NCBI GenBank assembly: GCA_028284185.1
Contig: JANQSG010000013.1
Location: forward strand, 19,671 to 83,670
Origin: Kangiella sp.
GTDB lineage: Bacteria; Pseudomonadota; Gammaproteobacteria; Enterobacterales; Kangiellaceae
DNA: 64,000 bases
Direction: 5' to 3'
The first letter of the stretch is position 1; every line of letters begins with the position of its first letter. The notes under the pieces are model-generated. The model had not been told where the DNA came from. It saw only the letters and a program-made list of their open reading frames with translations, and ran no database searches. A program made the position numbers and the translations under genes. Shown piece after piece: positions 36,111 through 47,144 of the stretch.

Positions 36111-37547
36111 TTAAGTTTGAGTTCCACCTACTGTCAAGTGATCGATTTTAAGGGTTGGTTGTCCCACACAAACCGGCACACTCTGTCCCGCCTTACCACA
36201 CACTCCAATACCGGGATCCAGACGCGAATCATTAGCCACCATACTAACCCGCTGCAAAACTTCGGGGCCATTACCAATCAAGGTAGCGCCTTTAATCGGC
36301 GCTGTTATTTTGCCCTTTTCAATCAAATAGGCTTCACTGGCACTAAATACAAAATTACCCGAGGTAATATCCACCTGCCCTCCAGCAAAGTTTGGCGCAT
36401 AAATCCCGTTATCAACACTACGGATAATTTCTTCCCGCTCCGACGAGCCGGATAACATAAAGGTATTGGTCATCCTCGGCATTGGCAGGTGCGCATAAGA
36501 TTCTCGACGACCGTTTCCAGTAGATGCAACGCCCATCAATCGAGCATTATGTTTATCCTGCATATAGCCTTGCAAGATACCATTTTCAATAAGCACATTG
36601 GATTGTGTCATGGTGCCTTCATCATCAACATTTAAAGAGCCACGCATACTTTCAATACTGCCATCATCAATCACGGTACAAAGTTTAGAAGCCACCTGCT
36701 GCCCAATTTTGTTTGAATAGGCAGAAGATCCTTTACGATTAAAATCCCCTTCCAAACCATGTCCTACAGCCTCGTGCAGCAAAACTCCCGACCAGCCACT
36801 GCCCAATACTACTGGCATATTTCCTGCTGGTGCCTCAATCGCCTCTAAATTAATTAAAGCCTGATCGACAGCCTGTTTGGCAACGGCTGCTAAATCCATA
36901 GCAATAAAATCCTGCCATAAATAACGGCCACCAATACCGGCACTTCCCCGCTCGCGCTTACCCTTCGACTCAGCAACTACGGTGACATTCAAACGAATCA
37001 TCGGCCTAATATCCGCAGCCTGAGTTCCATCGCTGGCAACCACCATAATTTGTTCATCTGAAGCTGATAAACTCACTATGACCTGCTTTACTTTTTCATC
37101 CAATGCGCGCGTTGTTTTATCTAAATCTTGTAATAATTGAATTTTCTTTGACTGGGCCACATTAGCCATCACAGCCTGCCTTTGGAACAATTGTTGCTCT
37201 TTTGCAGAAACAAAGCCTATCTTTCGCTGCTGGCCTGATTTACTGATAGAAGTCGCAGCTTTGATCGCATTATTTAGCTCTAATTGCTCAAACGAATTAG
37301 CATAAGCAAAACCGGTTTTATCAGCCAAAATAGTGCGCACGCCGAGCCCTTTGTTCAGATTAAAGCTGGCATCTTTGACAATTCCATCTTCCAGCTGCCA
37401 ATATTCAAGCAGCATTTTTTGTAAAAAAATATCTGAAAAGTCCAAATCGTACGCATGCAGTTTTTCCACTGAAGTGCGTAAAAAATCAAGAGATAAATTT
37501 GATTCGGCGAATAAGTTTTTCTCAACCTGATCTAAAATAGAGCTCAT
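36111..37547 (-). CDS. tldD: Metalloprotease TldD
   Basis: A 478-aa protein with the zinc-binding motif HEAVGHGLEGD (His258, His262). Also present are 'RGSAGIGGRYLWQDF', 'DEGTMTQSNVLIENGIL' and the C-terminal 'MVANDSRLDPGIGVCGKAGQ' (key RLDPGIGVCGKAGQ). It provides the active site of the TldD-PmbA heterodimer. Convergent with darP (15 nt apart) and downstream of the nitrilase gene. Confidence 0.95.
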   Translation of the reverse strand: MSSILDQVEKNLFAESNLSLDFLRTSVEKLHAYDLDFSDIFLQKMLLEYWQLEDGIVKDASFNLNKGLGVRTILADKTGFAYANSFEQLELNNAIKAATSISKSGQQRKIGFVSAKEQQLFQRQAVMANVAQSKKIQLLQDLDKTTRALDEKVKQVIVSLSASDEQIMVVASDGTQAADIRPMIRLNVTVVAESKGKRERGSAGIGGRYLWQDFIAMDLAAVAKQAVDQALINLEAIEAPAGNMPVVLGSGWSGVLLHEAVGHGLEGDFNRKGSSAYSNKIGQQVASKLCTVIDDGSIESMRGSLNVDDEGTMTQSNVLIENGILQGYMQDKHNARLMGVASTGNGRRESYAHLPMPRMTNTFMLSGSSEREEIIRSVDNGIYAPNFAGGQVDITSGNFVFSASEAYLIEKGKITAPIKGATLIGNGPEVLQRVSMVANDSRLDPGIGVCGKAGQSVPVCVGQPTLKIDHLTVGGTQT

Positions 37548-37587
37548 CTAATATTTTCCAAATATCTGTTTATTGTCTGTTGATTTA

Positions 37588-38391
37588 TTAAAGCTTTCTA
37601 TGCAAATGTGCTGGGAACCTGCTACGAACAGCATCAATTTTTTGTTTGCTTAGCTCGATAACCAATACAGATTCCTGCTGCTGCAAAGAAGCCACTAGCT
37701 TACCCCAGGGATCGATCAGCTGACTATGACCGTAAGTTTGACGGCCATTAGAATGTATTCCGGTTTGATTGACACCAGCCAGATACAGTAAATTTTCAAC
37801 CGCTCTGGCCTTTAGTAACAACTGCCAATGTTGCTCGCCGGTTTTTTGAGTAAATGCTGATGGCACTAAAACAATATCAGCCCCTTGTTTTTGATAGTAT
37901 CGATACAACTCAGGAAAACGCAGATCGTAACAAATCGATAAGCCAATAGTGAAATCGTCTATAGTCAGCAACTGTGGGCTATCACCAGCAGAAGTATCCT
38001 CAGACTCCAAGTAAGTCTCGCCATTGGCAAGCTCTACATCAAACAGATGAATTTTGTCGTAAAACGTTACCAGCTGTCCTGATGGATTATATACCAAGCA
38101 TCGGGCAAAAGGTTTGTTTTTATCCCCAGAACTAATAGGAAAAGAGCCGGCAATAATCCAAAGAGAAAGTTCTGAACTTACCTTTTGCAGCCAATCCTGA
38201 ACGGGGCCATTACCCAGCGCTTCTTGCAAAGCCAATTTTTCACTGCTATGTTTTTGCATTAGAGCAAAGTTTTCTGGCAATACCACAACTTTAGCACCCT
38301 GCTGTTTAGCATCCAGCAACAGACACTTAATTTTTTCTAAATTTTCATTAAGGCGATGGGATGAAGTAATTTGCAGCAACGCCAATTTCAA
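37588..38391 (-). CDS. Carbon-nitrogen hydrolase (Nit1/NitFhit-like amidase)
   Basis: A 267-aa nitrilase-superfamily enzyme. The catalytic triad is visible as Glu in 'VVLPENFALMQ', Lys in 'YDKIHLFDVEL' and Cys in 'GLSICYDLRFPELYRYY'. Members of this branch hydrolyse deaminated glutathione, a metabolite-repair activity; that substrate is inferred from family. The start overlaps the yhdP stop by 4 nt, matching the yhdP-nit-tldD order seen in Pseudomonas-like genomes. Confidence 0.9.
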   Translation of the reverse strand: MKLALLQITSSHRLNENLEKIKCLLLDAKQQGAKVVVLPENFALMQKHSSEKLALQEALGNGPVQDWLQKVSSELSLWIIAGSFPISSGDKNKPFARCLVYNPSGQLVTFYDKIHLFDVELANGETYLESEDTSAGDSPQLLTIDDFTIGLSICYDLRFPELYRYYQKQGADIVLVPSAFTQKTGEQHWQLLLKARAVENLLYLAGVNQTGIHSNGRQTYGHSQLIDPWGKLVASLQQQESVLVIELSKQKIDAVRSRFPAHLHRKL

Positions 38392-41300
38392 GGTTTTTGC
38401 TCCTCTTGCGGTTTACTTTCTTGCTGTGTATCCAAATCATTTTTTTCTTTTTCCTGGTTAATTAACTCTTCGCTAACTTGCACTTCTTTGGATTGCTTAG
38501 CAACTTCTTCGACAACAGGATCTTCAAGATTACCAGTAATTTTATATTCAATGCTGGACACCACATTTAATGCTGGCTCAAAAATTTTGCTCACAATCAG
38601 CATAATAAGACCAGTAGTAGGCTCAATCGCCCAGCCTGCCAGTACGGGCAAACTTGAACCCAATTTAGGTGTCACTACAACTTTTTGATCCACTTGTTGT
38701 GTATTTAAATCCACCACTCCACTGACTGAAACATCTGCCGCAGTGCCTTCAATTTCCACTTGCTCACTGATCAGTTGACCTTTATCAATTTTAAATTTCC
38801 CAATAATTTTGTCGTAGAAGAAACCATCTCTAAACAGATCACTAAAATCCAGGGATAGTCGCCGAGGAATACTTTGCAAAGAAAATAAACTGAAAATTCT
38901 GGCCTTTCTATCACTCAAATCTTTAATGGCTCCTTTTTCAGTCTCTAATGAAAAACTACCGTAAGTCTGACTTAAGCTGAAATCATGAATACTTCCAGGC
39001 CAATTTAAATTTAGCACTCCAGTCGTTTGAGTATCTCTAATTTCACCATCAAGATCCCACAATTTTAGTAGCCCATTAGGATTTGGAACTGAGAAATCAA
39101 CTTGTAGATTGGTATTATTATCTGTAATAGAACCGCTTATTTTCGATAGGAGTTGATCGGAAACATAAGCACTACCAGCTAAAACAATTTTATCATCTTG
39201 ATATTGGCTGCTGAGAGTTATAGGGCCGAATGAATAGCCATTTATCTGACAAAGCTGACATTCGAATTGCCAATTATCATATTGGGATAAATCCAACGAG
39301 ACTTGATTCCTGGAAACTTGCTGCCAGGGTTTAAGCGTTATATCCAGTTGTTCAATGGAAACTTTTTTCAGTCCATCCTTGTAAAAAGCAACTTTGGCTT
39401 TTGCCTGCTCAGAATAAAAATTAAGTTGCATATTCTGATCATTAGTTCGTTCATCATTTATCCGAACCTTATTAAAAGTCTGGCCTGCCACTAAAAGTTC
39501 CGGCGTGGTGATATTGATATGCTCAATCCAAGTTGGCCAATCATTAGTCTTGCTCTTTGGTATTTCAATATGTTCCAACCATTCCTTTACTAAAATTTTG
39601 TCGAAATAACCATCTATCGAAACACCTGAAGTAGGAATTTTTAGTGGCTGAGTGGCCAAACTTCCCAATTTAATAATTCCCTTGAGCTTTTCAGGAGAAT
39701 TCACATTGAACATTAGCTGACTTGCTGCTTGATCACTATAACTGGTTCTCAACCTAACATCGTTTCCCAACTTCATGACTGTAGCCAATAGTGGCGCAGA
39801 TTTTTGTTTGGTTTTAGCCAGCCAATCAGGGCCTTTGATACTGGTTCCAACAAGATCGCTACTAATAATCAAGGATTCATTAGCTGTTTCATTATCATCA
39901 ATCTCATAATGAATATTAAAATGACTTTTACCTTCCGTATAAAGCGGATTAAATTGCAGCAGTTGCTTACTGATCTTGGCTATATCCAATAAACCATTGG
40001 CATCAATCTTAACCAAACTTTCATTATCAGTATATTCGTCAACTTTAAGATCGATATTTAGCAAGCCATCCATTAGCTTTGCCTTAAGATCCTTGCTGTA
40101 AGCTCCTTTTTCCGTAAACACCAGCTGGCCCTGCATTTGCTCTAAAGCTACTCTATAGGGTATGCCATTAATTTGGTTAGCTTTGAAATTAATAAGTCCA
40201 TCAACTTTTGCTTTAGCCTCTTTAGCAAGCAATAAATCCAGCTTTAACTTCAGAGCTAAACTTTTATCAAATTTAATGTTAACTAATTCATTACCAAACA
40301 TTTCTTTCAAAGGAGATTGATTATAAACATTAAAATAACTCGCATAATTGCTATCGGCATCCACCTCCACTATCAAGTGAGGATCATCTTGTGTTAAATC
40401 AGGAATAATGGCTTGTGCAGATTTAACCTTTGCTCCTAATAAATCAGCTTTTGTCGCATTAATGGTAATACTCTCATTTGCAAATACAGCATGAGCATTC
40501 AGCTGCCTGGCCGCAGGCCAATCCTCTTCAAATTTAAAAACAGCATTAGAAACCTTTGCCTGAATATCAAACTGTCCTTCCGATCCTAAAAAAGGAAAAA
40601 TTGTAGGTTCTCCCTGCCAAATAAATTTGGCAAAATCTACAGTTCCACCTAACAGGCTTTCGTCCAAATAATGCAATGCTTGTTCGCTAAAGCCTGGATC
40701 TCTGGGCCAGTACCGATAGAGTTTTCCTATCCGAACCTTTTCGACTTCTGCATAAATTGCCATTGATAAAGGATCTTGAATTGCCAATCTGGCCCTGGCT
40801 TTAATCTTGGCATCACTATTATCAAAAATTAATTGATCAATTAATAACTCGGTATCCTGATTAAAACTGTATCGACCCGCAAGATAAAGTTTATCGATAG
40901 CAATCTCTTCTTTGAACATTGGCTGCCAATTCAGACTTGAATTTTGGCTCTTGGCCTCAAACCACCAATCCCCATTGACACCAGTTGCCATAAGTGTATG
41001 CAAACTAATGGATGGCACATTCTGATATGACTGCACATTTAAATTGGAAAAATGAACCGTGCCATCCAGGGGAATCCAGCTATTTTGCACCATCGCTAAC
41101 CTGATATTCGAATTTTCAAGTAAACCCGTTGGATTCAGTTTTGTTAATTGTTCATTTATTGTTGGCTCGAAAAACAAAGTTGCAAGATGCCGTATGAATC
41201 TTAAAGGAATGACGCCTGTGGCAATATGATAAGTAGCAGCTTCCTTATCGCTCTGCTCTTTAAGGTAAACAAAACTTTCATGCAGTTTAAATTTTTCTTC

Positions 41301-42221
41301 TTGCTTTAGACTAATTAAAAACTCATCACTAATAATTTCCAGTGCATTAGCTTGTTGTAAAAAGTTTAATTTTAGATCCACTCTAGCGATTTGATCTTGT
41401 TCATTAGTAATTTCCAGTCGTCCTTTTTCTAAAATATTTCCCTGAATTGTCCACCAACTCTTTAAATTTACACGATTAAAATCTTTTAATTCTTTTATAC
41501 TGGTTAGTTCAGATAAAGCAACCAGATTAAATTGTCGAAAATCAGAAAAAATATTGATGTGATTATTTTCAGAGGACAGCTCACCTTCTGACTCCAACAC
41601 AAATCTGCCTCGTTCAAGTAACTCACCATAAGATTCAACAATTAGCTGTTTTTGATTTTTAATTTGTTTAATTTGAATAACAGGGAAATGCTGTTGATAG
41701 CTTTGTTCAGATTTCTTTAACAGCACAGCAAGATTATTCACTTTTATATGCTGATGATTAAATACCTCTGAATTTACCTCTAAAAACTGCTTAACCTTTG
41801 GCAAACTTAATTCAAATGAGGAATCGCTCCCACTAATCGCTGCCAAGTCTAATTTGGCATTGTCTATAACCAGATTATCTGTAACCAGATAACCATTATA
41901 AAGGGTTCTCCACAAATCAATCTTCAACTGATTGCTGGAACTTTGAAAAGTGATTTTTTTTTCTGGATGAGACCATTGTAAATTGTCAATATTGGCAATT
42001 GGTTTAAAGCCACTCCAATCAACCTGCAATTTATCAAAACTTAATTCACCGCCAATATAAGATTCTATAAAGTCGGTAATTTCTTCTTCTTGCTGCACCC
42101 AATAGGGTAAAGATACTTTCAATAATGAAATTAAGAAAACCAGAATAATAATAAAGATAGAGACCAACCAGACCAGCTTGCTGAAAATTTTTGAAATGGT
42201 TTTGCTAACTTTAGAAACCAT
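38388..42221 (-). CDS. yhdP: AsmA-like lipid-transport protein YhdP
   Basis: A 1277-aa protein. One N-terminal transmembrane helix (about 14-34), then a very long repetitive beta-groove (RBG) region and the C-terminal AsmA-type segment 'ARIFSLFSLQSIPRRLSLDFSDLF' (key FSLFSLQSIPRRL) with 'GIVDLNTQQVDQKVVVTPKLGSSLP'-like sequence. YhdP bridges inner and outer membranes and carries phospholipid outward. The tail (about 1245-1277) is Glu/Gln/Lys-rich and disordered. It begins 3 nt after the rng stop. Its size matches the family. Confidence 0.93.
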   Translation of the reverse strand: MVSKVSKTISKIFSKLVWLVSIFIIILVFLISLLKVSLPYWVQQEEEITDFIESYIGGELSFDKLQVDWSGFKPIANIDNLQWSHPEKKITFQSSSNQLKIDLWRTLYNGYLVTDNLVIDNAKLDLAAISGSDSSFELSLPKVKQFLEVNSEVFNHQHIKVNNLAVLLKKSEQSYQQHFPVIQIKQIKNQKQLIVESYGELLERGRFVLESEGELSSENNHINIFSDFRQFNLVALSELTSIKELKDFNRVNLKSWWTIQGNILEKGRLEITNEQDQIARVDLKLNFLQQANALEIISDEFLISLKQEEKFKLHESFVYLKEQSDKEAATYHIATGVIPLRFIRHLATLFFEPTINEQLTKLNPTGLLENSNIRLAMVQNSWIPLDGTVHFSNLNVQSYQNVPSISLHTLMATGVNGDWWFEAKSQNSSLNWQPMFKEEIAIDKLYLAGRYSFNQDTELLIDQLIFDNSDAKIKARARLAIQDPLSMAIYAEVEKVRIGKLYRYWPRDPGFSEQALHYLDESLLGGTVDFAKFIWQGEPTIFPFLGSEGQFDIQAKVSNAVFKFEEDWPAARQLNAHAVFANESITINATKADLLGAKVKSAQAIIPDLTQDDPHLIVEVDADSNYASYFNVYNQSPLKEMFGNELVNIKFDKSLALKLKLDLLLAKEAKAKVDGLINFKANQINGIPYRVALEQMQGQLVFTEKGAYSKDLKAKLMDGLLNIDLKVDEYTDNESLVKIDANGLLDIAKISKQLLQFNPLYTEGKSHFNIHYEIDDNETANESLIISSDLVGTSIKGPDWLAKTKQKSAPLLATVMKLGNDVRLRTSYSDQAASQLMFNVNSPEKLKGIIKLGSLATQPLKIPTSGVSIDGYFDKILVKEWLEHIEIPKSKTNDWPTWIEHINITTPELLVAGQTFNKVRINDERTNDQNMQLNFYSEQAKAKVAFYKDGLKKVSIEQLDITLKPWQQVSRNQVSLDLSQYDNWQFECQLCQINGYSFGPITLSSQYQDDKIVLAGSAYVSDQLLSKISGSITDNNTNLQVDFSVPNPNGLLKLWDLDGEIRDTQTTGVLNLNWPGSIHDFSLSQTYGSFSLETEKGAIKDLSDRKARIFSLFSLQSIPRRLSLDFSDLFRDGFFYDKIIGKFKIDKGQLISEQVEIEGTAADVSVSGVVDLNTQQVDQKVVVTPKLGSSLPVLAGWAIEPTTGLIMLIVSKIFEPALNVVSSIEYKITGNLEDPVVEEVAKQSKEVQVSEELINQEKEKNDLDTQQESKPQEEQKP

Positions 42222-42224
42222 GAA

Positions 42225-43721
42225 TTAAATCAACACCACATCAAACTGTTCAGGGCTATACAGCGACTCTGCCTGTAGCCTTATAGGTTTTGCGACATTT
42301 TCTTCCAGTTCGGCTAAATTGTTGGCTTCTTCATCCAGCAAAGTTTCAATTACTGATTGACTGGCCAGTATCAGGAACTTCTGCACATCATAAGCTCGCG
42401 ATGCTCTGCTGATTTCACGAAAAATTTCATAGCACACAGTCACCGGAGTTTTCACAAAACCACAACCATTACACTGTTGGCAGGGCTCACACATCAGATG
42501 CTCCAATGACTCTCTTGAGCGCTTGCGAGTCATTTCCACCAAACCTAAAGCAGAAACTTCCGTTACCTGAGTTTTTACCAGATCCCGATCCAGAGTTTTC
42601 TCCAGTGTTCTTAAAACCTGGCGCTTATGTTCGGGCTCTTGCATATCAATAAAATCAACGATAATAATCCCGCCTAAATTCCTAAGCCGCAATTGTCTGG
42701 CTAAGGCACTGGCAGCCTCTAAGTTAGTGCGAAAAATAGTTTCCTCTAAATTTTTATGTCCTACAAAAGCACCCGTATTAACATCTATAGTGGTCATGGC
42801 TTCGGTTTGGTCAATAATTAAATGCCCACCCGATTTTAATAATACTTTCCTTTCTAAAGCTTTTTTGATTTCTTCTTCAATATTATATAAATCGAAAATA
42901 GGCCGCTCACCCCGATACAGCTCAATTCTGCCCATCAATTCCGGCGAAAACTTTTTAACAAAATCACTGATCCGCTGATAACTTTTTTCATTATCAATTC
43001 GCACTCGCTCTATATCATCGGCGAAAATATCGCGCATAATTCTGAGTTCAAGAGCTAAATCCTGATGCACTAGGCCAGGCGCTTTTACCGCTTTGACTTG
43101 CTGTTTGATCCCCATCCAAAGCTTACGTAAAAATTCACTATCCCGAATTAACTCGGCTTCATCAACTTTTTCCGCCGCAGTACGAATAATATAACCATCA
43201 CCCAGCTCATTATCCGTTGCAAAAACCCTTTTTAGCCTTTCCCGTTCATCCTGATCATCAATACGCTGAGAGATACCAATATGCTGTTGTTCTGGCATCA
43301 AAACCAAAAACCGGGAAGGAATGGTAATATGAGTGGTTAAACGCGCACCTTTGGTGCCAAGCGGATCTTTGATCACCTGCACCATAATCGTCTGACCCAC
43401 TCGCAACAGACTAGTGATATCAATATGATTAATGCTTTCTTGCGGTTGCTCCGCCAATTCCGGAAAATCCACCCCTGTTTGATCGATTCGCTTGCTGGAA
43501 AAAATATCCGCCGCATGTAAAAAAGCTGCCTTTTCCTGACCGATCTCCACAAACGCTGCCTGCATTCCGGGCATAACGCGGCTAACAATACCTTTATAAA
43601 TATTACCAACGATACCTTTATTGGCAGTCCTTTCCAGATGAACCTCCTGCAAGACACCATTTTCAACCACTGAAACCCGTGTCTCCTGAGAAGTTACATT
43701 GATTAGAATTTCTTCGCGCAT
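42225..43721 (-). CDS. rng: Ribonuclease G
   Basis: A 498-aa RNase E/G-family endonuclease. An S1 RNA-binding domain (about 37-125), the catalytic 'GGHLIIDQTEAMTTIDVNTG' (key IDQTEAMTTIDVNTG) and 'GGIIIVDFIDM', and a zinc-link cysteine pair in 'CEPCQQCNGCG'. It matures the 5' end of 16S rRNA and turns over mRNA. It sits between maf and yhdP, as in E. coli and Pseudomonas. Confidence 0.95.
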   Translation of the reverse strand: MREEILINVTSQETRVSVVENGVLQEVHLERTANKGIVGNIYKGIVSRVMPGMQAAFVEIGQEKAAFLHAADIFSSKRIDQTGVDFPELAEQPQESINHIDITSLLRVGQTIMVQVIKDPLGTKGARLTTHITIPSRFLVLMPEQQHIGISQRIDDQDERERLKRVFATDNELGDGYIIRTAAEKVDEAELIRDSEFLRKLWMGIKQQVKAVKAPGLVHQDLALELRIMRDIFADDIERVRIDNEKSYQRISDFVKKFSPELMGRIELYRGERPIFDLYNIEEEIKKALERKVLLKSGGHLIIDQTEAMTTIDVNTGAFVGHKNLEETIFRTNLEAASALARQLRLRNLGGIIIVDFIDMQEPEHKRQVLRTLEKTLDRDLVKTQVTEVSALGLVEMTRKRSRESLEHLMCEPCQQCNGCGFVKTPVTVCYEIFREISRASRAYDVQKFLILASQSVIETLLDEEANNLAELEENVAKPIRLQAESLYSPEQFDVVLI

Positions 43722-43767
43722 AATTTAACTAAAACAATGACTTAAGCCTAGTGTACCAACTATTTGG

Positions 43768-44363
43768 CTAAGCTAATAAGTATTTTATTTTGAAAGCCTC
43801 AAGTAACTGGCGGGTTTCATTCAATGGCAAGCCCACCACTCCTGAATAACTACCTTCAATCCTGCTTATAAACTAGCAGCTACTCCCTGAATAGCATATG
43901 AACCAGCTTTGCCTAAAGGCTCTTGAGTCTGACAATACAGCTCTATTTGACGCATACTTAGCCTATCAAAATACACTTGGCTTTGACTGGTTTTCTGAAG
44001 AGTTTGCTGAGCATCTAAAACCACCAGACTGGTATAAACGGTGTGACTATTTGCGGATAAAGCAGCCAGCATTTGAGCTGCATCCTGCAAGTCTTTGGGT
44101 TTGCCCAAACAGCGACCATCAAGCACCACCACCGTATCAGCTGCTAAGATTGGATAATCTAAAGCCACTAACCTGGCTTTAGCCGATTTGGCTTTGCCCA
44201 AAGCTACTCTCTCAACATATTCCAAAGGAGCTTCATCAGAAAGTTTAGTTTCATCAAAATCATTACTGACGGGGATAAAATCAACACCTAGTTGAGTTAA
44301 CAACTCTTTACGCCGAAGAGAACCCGAAGCCAAATAAAGCCTGGAATATTGATAAGGTGTCAC
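43768..44363 (-). pseudogene. maf: Maf nucleotide pyrophosphatase, interrupted by a single-base frameshift
   Basis: The intact first frame gives 165 aa (stop at 43866): 'YLASGSLRRKELLTQLGVDF', 'ILAADTVVVLDGRCLGKPKD' and 'GKAGSYAIQGVAASL'. The missing C-terminus is found directly downstream in another frame: 'FISRIEGSYSGVVGLPLNE' then 'TRQLLEAF', ending at 43768. Adding one T to the TTT run at 43870-43872 restores a normal 197-aa protein. Maf hydrolyses non-canonical or modified nucleoside triphosphates and is linked to division arrest. It may be a real mutation, a phase-variable or slipped allele, or a sequencing error. Lies 2 nt after mreD. Confidence 0.85.
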
Positions 44364-44365
44364 CG

Positions 44366-44848
44366 TTACTTTACCTTAAAATAACCAGACAGGCTGCCGA
44401 GTATGATATAAACCCAGGGCCACAAGATCCCATTAACAATGATCGCAGACCAGGGAATATATTGTTGTGATTTTCCGGTCATACGAACTAACCAAAAATT
44501 AATCACTATATAGATGCAACTTATGGCAGCGATTGACAAGGCTTGTTTCCAATGGGGAAACAGGCGAATTCTTTTATATAAAATTTGTATGATAAATATG
44601 GATATTGCCAAAGAAAAACTATGCACACCCAAACTGGTATTGAGTAAAACATCCAGTAAAAGCCCACAAATAAAAGCCCACAAGAGCCCAATCCGTTCAG
44701 GGATACTAATCACCCAAAAGCTTAAAACCAACATTACCCAGGAGGGTCGCCATGCCTGCCAGCCGTCCGGTAAAGGCAATAAAGTTATGATCATTGCCAC
44801 CAGTAAAGTCAAAACGATGAACCAGCTACCGCTACTATTATTGCTCAT
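44366..44848 (-). CDS. mreD: Rod shape-determining protein MreD
   Basis: A 160-aa inner-membrane protein with about five transmembrane segments and the motif 'GLLLDVLLNTSLGVHSFSLAI'-like (GLLLDVLLNTSLGVHSFSL). It anchors the MreBCD-RodA-PBP2 elongation complex. I use the ATG at 44848 ('MSNNSSGSW'), giving the family length and an 11-nt overlap with mreC, not the longer frame open to 44896. Confidence 0.92.
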   Translation of the reverse strand: MSNNSSGSWFIVLTLLVAMIITLLPLPDGWQAWRPSWVMLVLSFWVISIPERIGLLWAFICGLLLDVLLNTSLGVHSFSLAISIFIIQILYKRIRLFPHWKQALSIAAISCIYIVINFWLVRMTGKSQQYIPWSAIIVNGILWPWVYIILGSLSGYFKVK

Positions 44849-45683
44849 CAGATTGATCCTGCGTCTGAGTAGTTTGGTTCCAAAGCAGCAGTACATGATT
44901 TGCGGTACTGATATTGGCTGTTGGCTCCGCTATGACTTCCAGGTAAGGCTGATCATTTTCCCTGGTCACAGAAACCACTTTGGCTACGGGAAAGCCTTCT
45001 GGAAATTTTTCGCCCAAGCCGGAACTTAGCAAAAGATCGCCCTGACGAATATCGATGGTAACGGGTAGATACATCAAGTTCAGATTTAACCCGTTGCCTC
45101 GTGCAATCGCTCGAATTCCATTACGATTATTTTTTACCGGAATTGCGTGCTTGGGATCATTAATCAGAATGATTCGGCTGGAATAACTGGCAACATTCAC
45201 CACCTGCCCCATCACCCCATCGGAATCAACCACCGCCTGACCAAGATAAACGCCATCACTGGAACCTTTATTGAGCATGATTTCCCGCGCATAGTTGCTG
45301 GTATTGACATCGATTAACTCAGCAATTAAACGTTTACCCCGCAACTTACGCCCCGAACCTAACAGAGCTCTTAATCTAGCATTATCCGACTCCAAACCAA
45401 TCAACCGTTGATTTTGCGCCTTTAAAATCATGAGTTGATCTTTAAGCTCTTGATTTTTTTCTAACAATTGACCGCGACTGACAATATTATTATCCGCCCA
45501 ATTGGCAACTTCACTGGGCATATTGGCCAAATAATAGACCGGTGAAACCAGAGTAGAAAAAGCGCTACGCAGCGAATTTAAATAACTATAACGATAATCC
45601 AAAACCATTAACGCACTCGAAGCTAAAAGCGCAATCAAGAGTTGCACTAACAATGACGGGCCTCGGGTAAATATAGTTTTGAT
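44838..45683 (-). CDS. mreC: Rod shape-determining protein MreC, apparent non-AUG start
   Basis: About 281 aa if translation begins at the ATC at 45683, giving 'KTIFTRGPSLLVQLLIALL' right after the start; E. coli MreC begins 'MKPIFSRGPSLQ', so this N-terminus is clearly conserved coding sequence. AGGTAA lies 6 nt upstream of the ATC. No ATG, GTG or TTG exists between the upstream stop and TTG at 45653. The TTG start (271 aa) would drop the conserved residues, though it too has a GAGG upstream. The rest shows one transmembrane helix, a coiled coil (about 75-115) and the periplasmic beta-barrel. An ATG-to-ATC change or error is possible. Confidence 0.85.
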   Translation of the reverse strand: MKTIFTRGPSLLVQLLIALLASSALMVLDYRYSYLNSLRSAFSTLVSPVYYLANMPSEVANWADNNIVSRGQLLEKNQELKDQLMILKAQNQRLIGLESDNARLRALLGSGRKLRGKRLIAELIDVNTSNYAREIMLNKGSSDGVYLGQAVVDSDGVMGQVVNVASYSSRIILINDPKHAIPVKNNRNGIRAIARGNGLNLNLMYLPVTIDIRQGDLLLSSGLGEKFPEGFPVAKVVSVTRENDQPYLEVIAEPTANISTANHVLLLWNQTTQTQDQSDEQ

Positions 45684-45735
45684 GGCTAGTTACCTCTATT
45701 TATTTTCTTATCCAAACATATTTCTCAGGTACAAA

Positions 45736-45758
45736 AAATCGGGCATATGGCCCGATTT
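45736..45758 (-). terminator. Terminator between mreB and mreC
   Basis: On the minus strand a 9-bp stem AAATCGGGC/GCCCGATTT with a 5-nt loop is followed by TTTTTTG, 17 nt after the mreB stop. It should limit readthrough, making mreB more abundant than mreC-mreD. Confidence 0.8.
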
Positions 45759-45774
45759 CTATTGTAATAATTAA

Positions 45775-46848
<1,074 letters not shown>

Positions 46849-46956
46849 TTAAATTAATATCAACTGAAAGCGTTAAATCTTTAGCTTTTTAAACCGTAAC
46901 AATCAGCGCAAAACCGCTTAATTCGTAGCTTTCAGGGTTTTTAAACCAGTCGCGCT

Positions 46957-46985
46957 ACTCTAACAATAGTCACCCACTGGAGCAA
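46957..46985 (-). promoter_or_regulatory. Promoter of mreB
   Basis: Minus strand: TTGCTC (46985-46980), 17-bp spacer, TAGAGT (46962-46957), then AGCGCGAC. Leader about 130 nt. The rest of the 46819-47144 gap, between mreB and the prmC stop, shows no further gene or structure I trust. Confidence 0.5.
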
Positions 46986-47144
46986 GTTAAAATCCCTGGG
47001 GAAAGGTAATTTTTTATGCTTTTAGTCTTATTGCACTGTAATTAAAGCTAATACCCAAACCAATAGACAAAAGTTTTGCCAACTAATTCCAATTTATTAA
47101 AGAAGGAAAATCAGAACCAAGAACCAGCAAGCAAAGCATTTAAA

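Noticed and set aside
43898..44182. Plus-strand frame of 94 codons opposite maf
   Set aside because: Antisense to a recognisable maf sequence; no ribosome site or family match.
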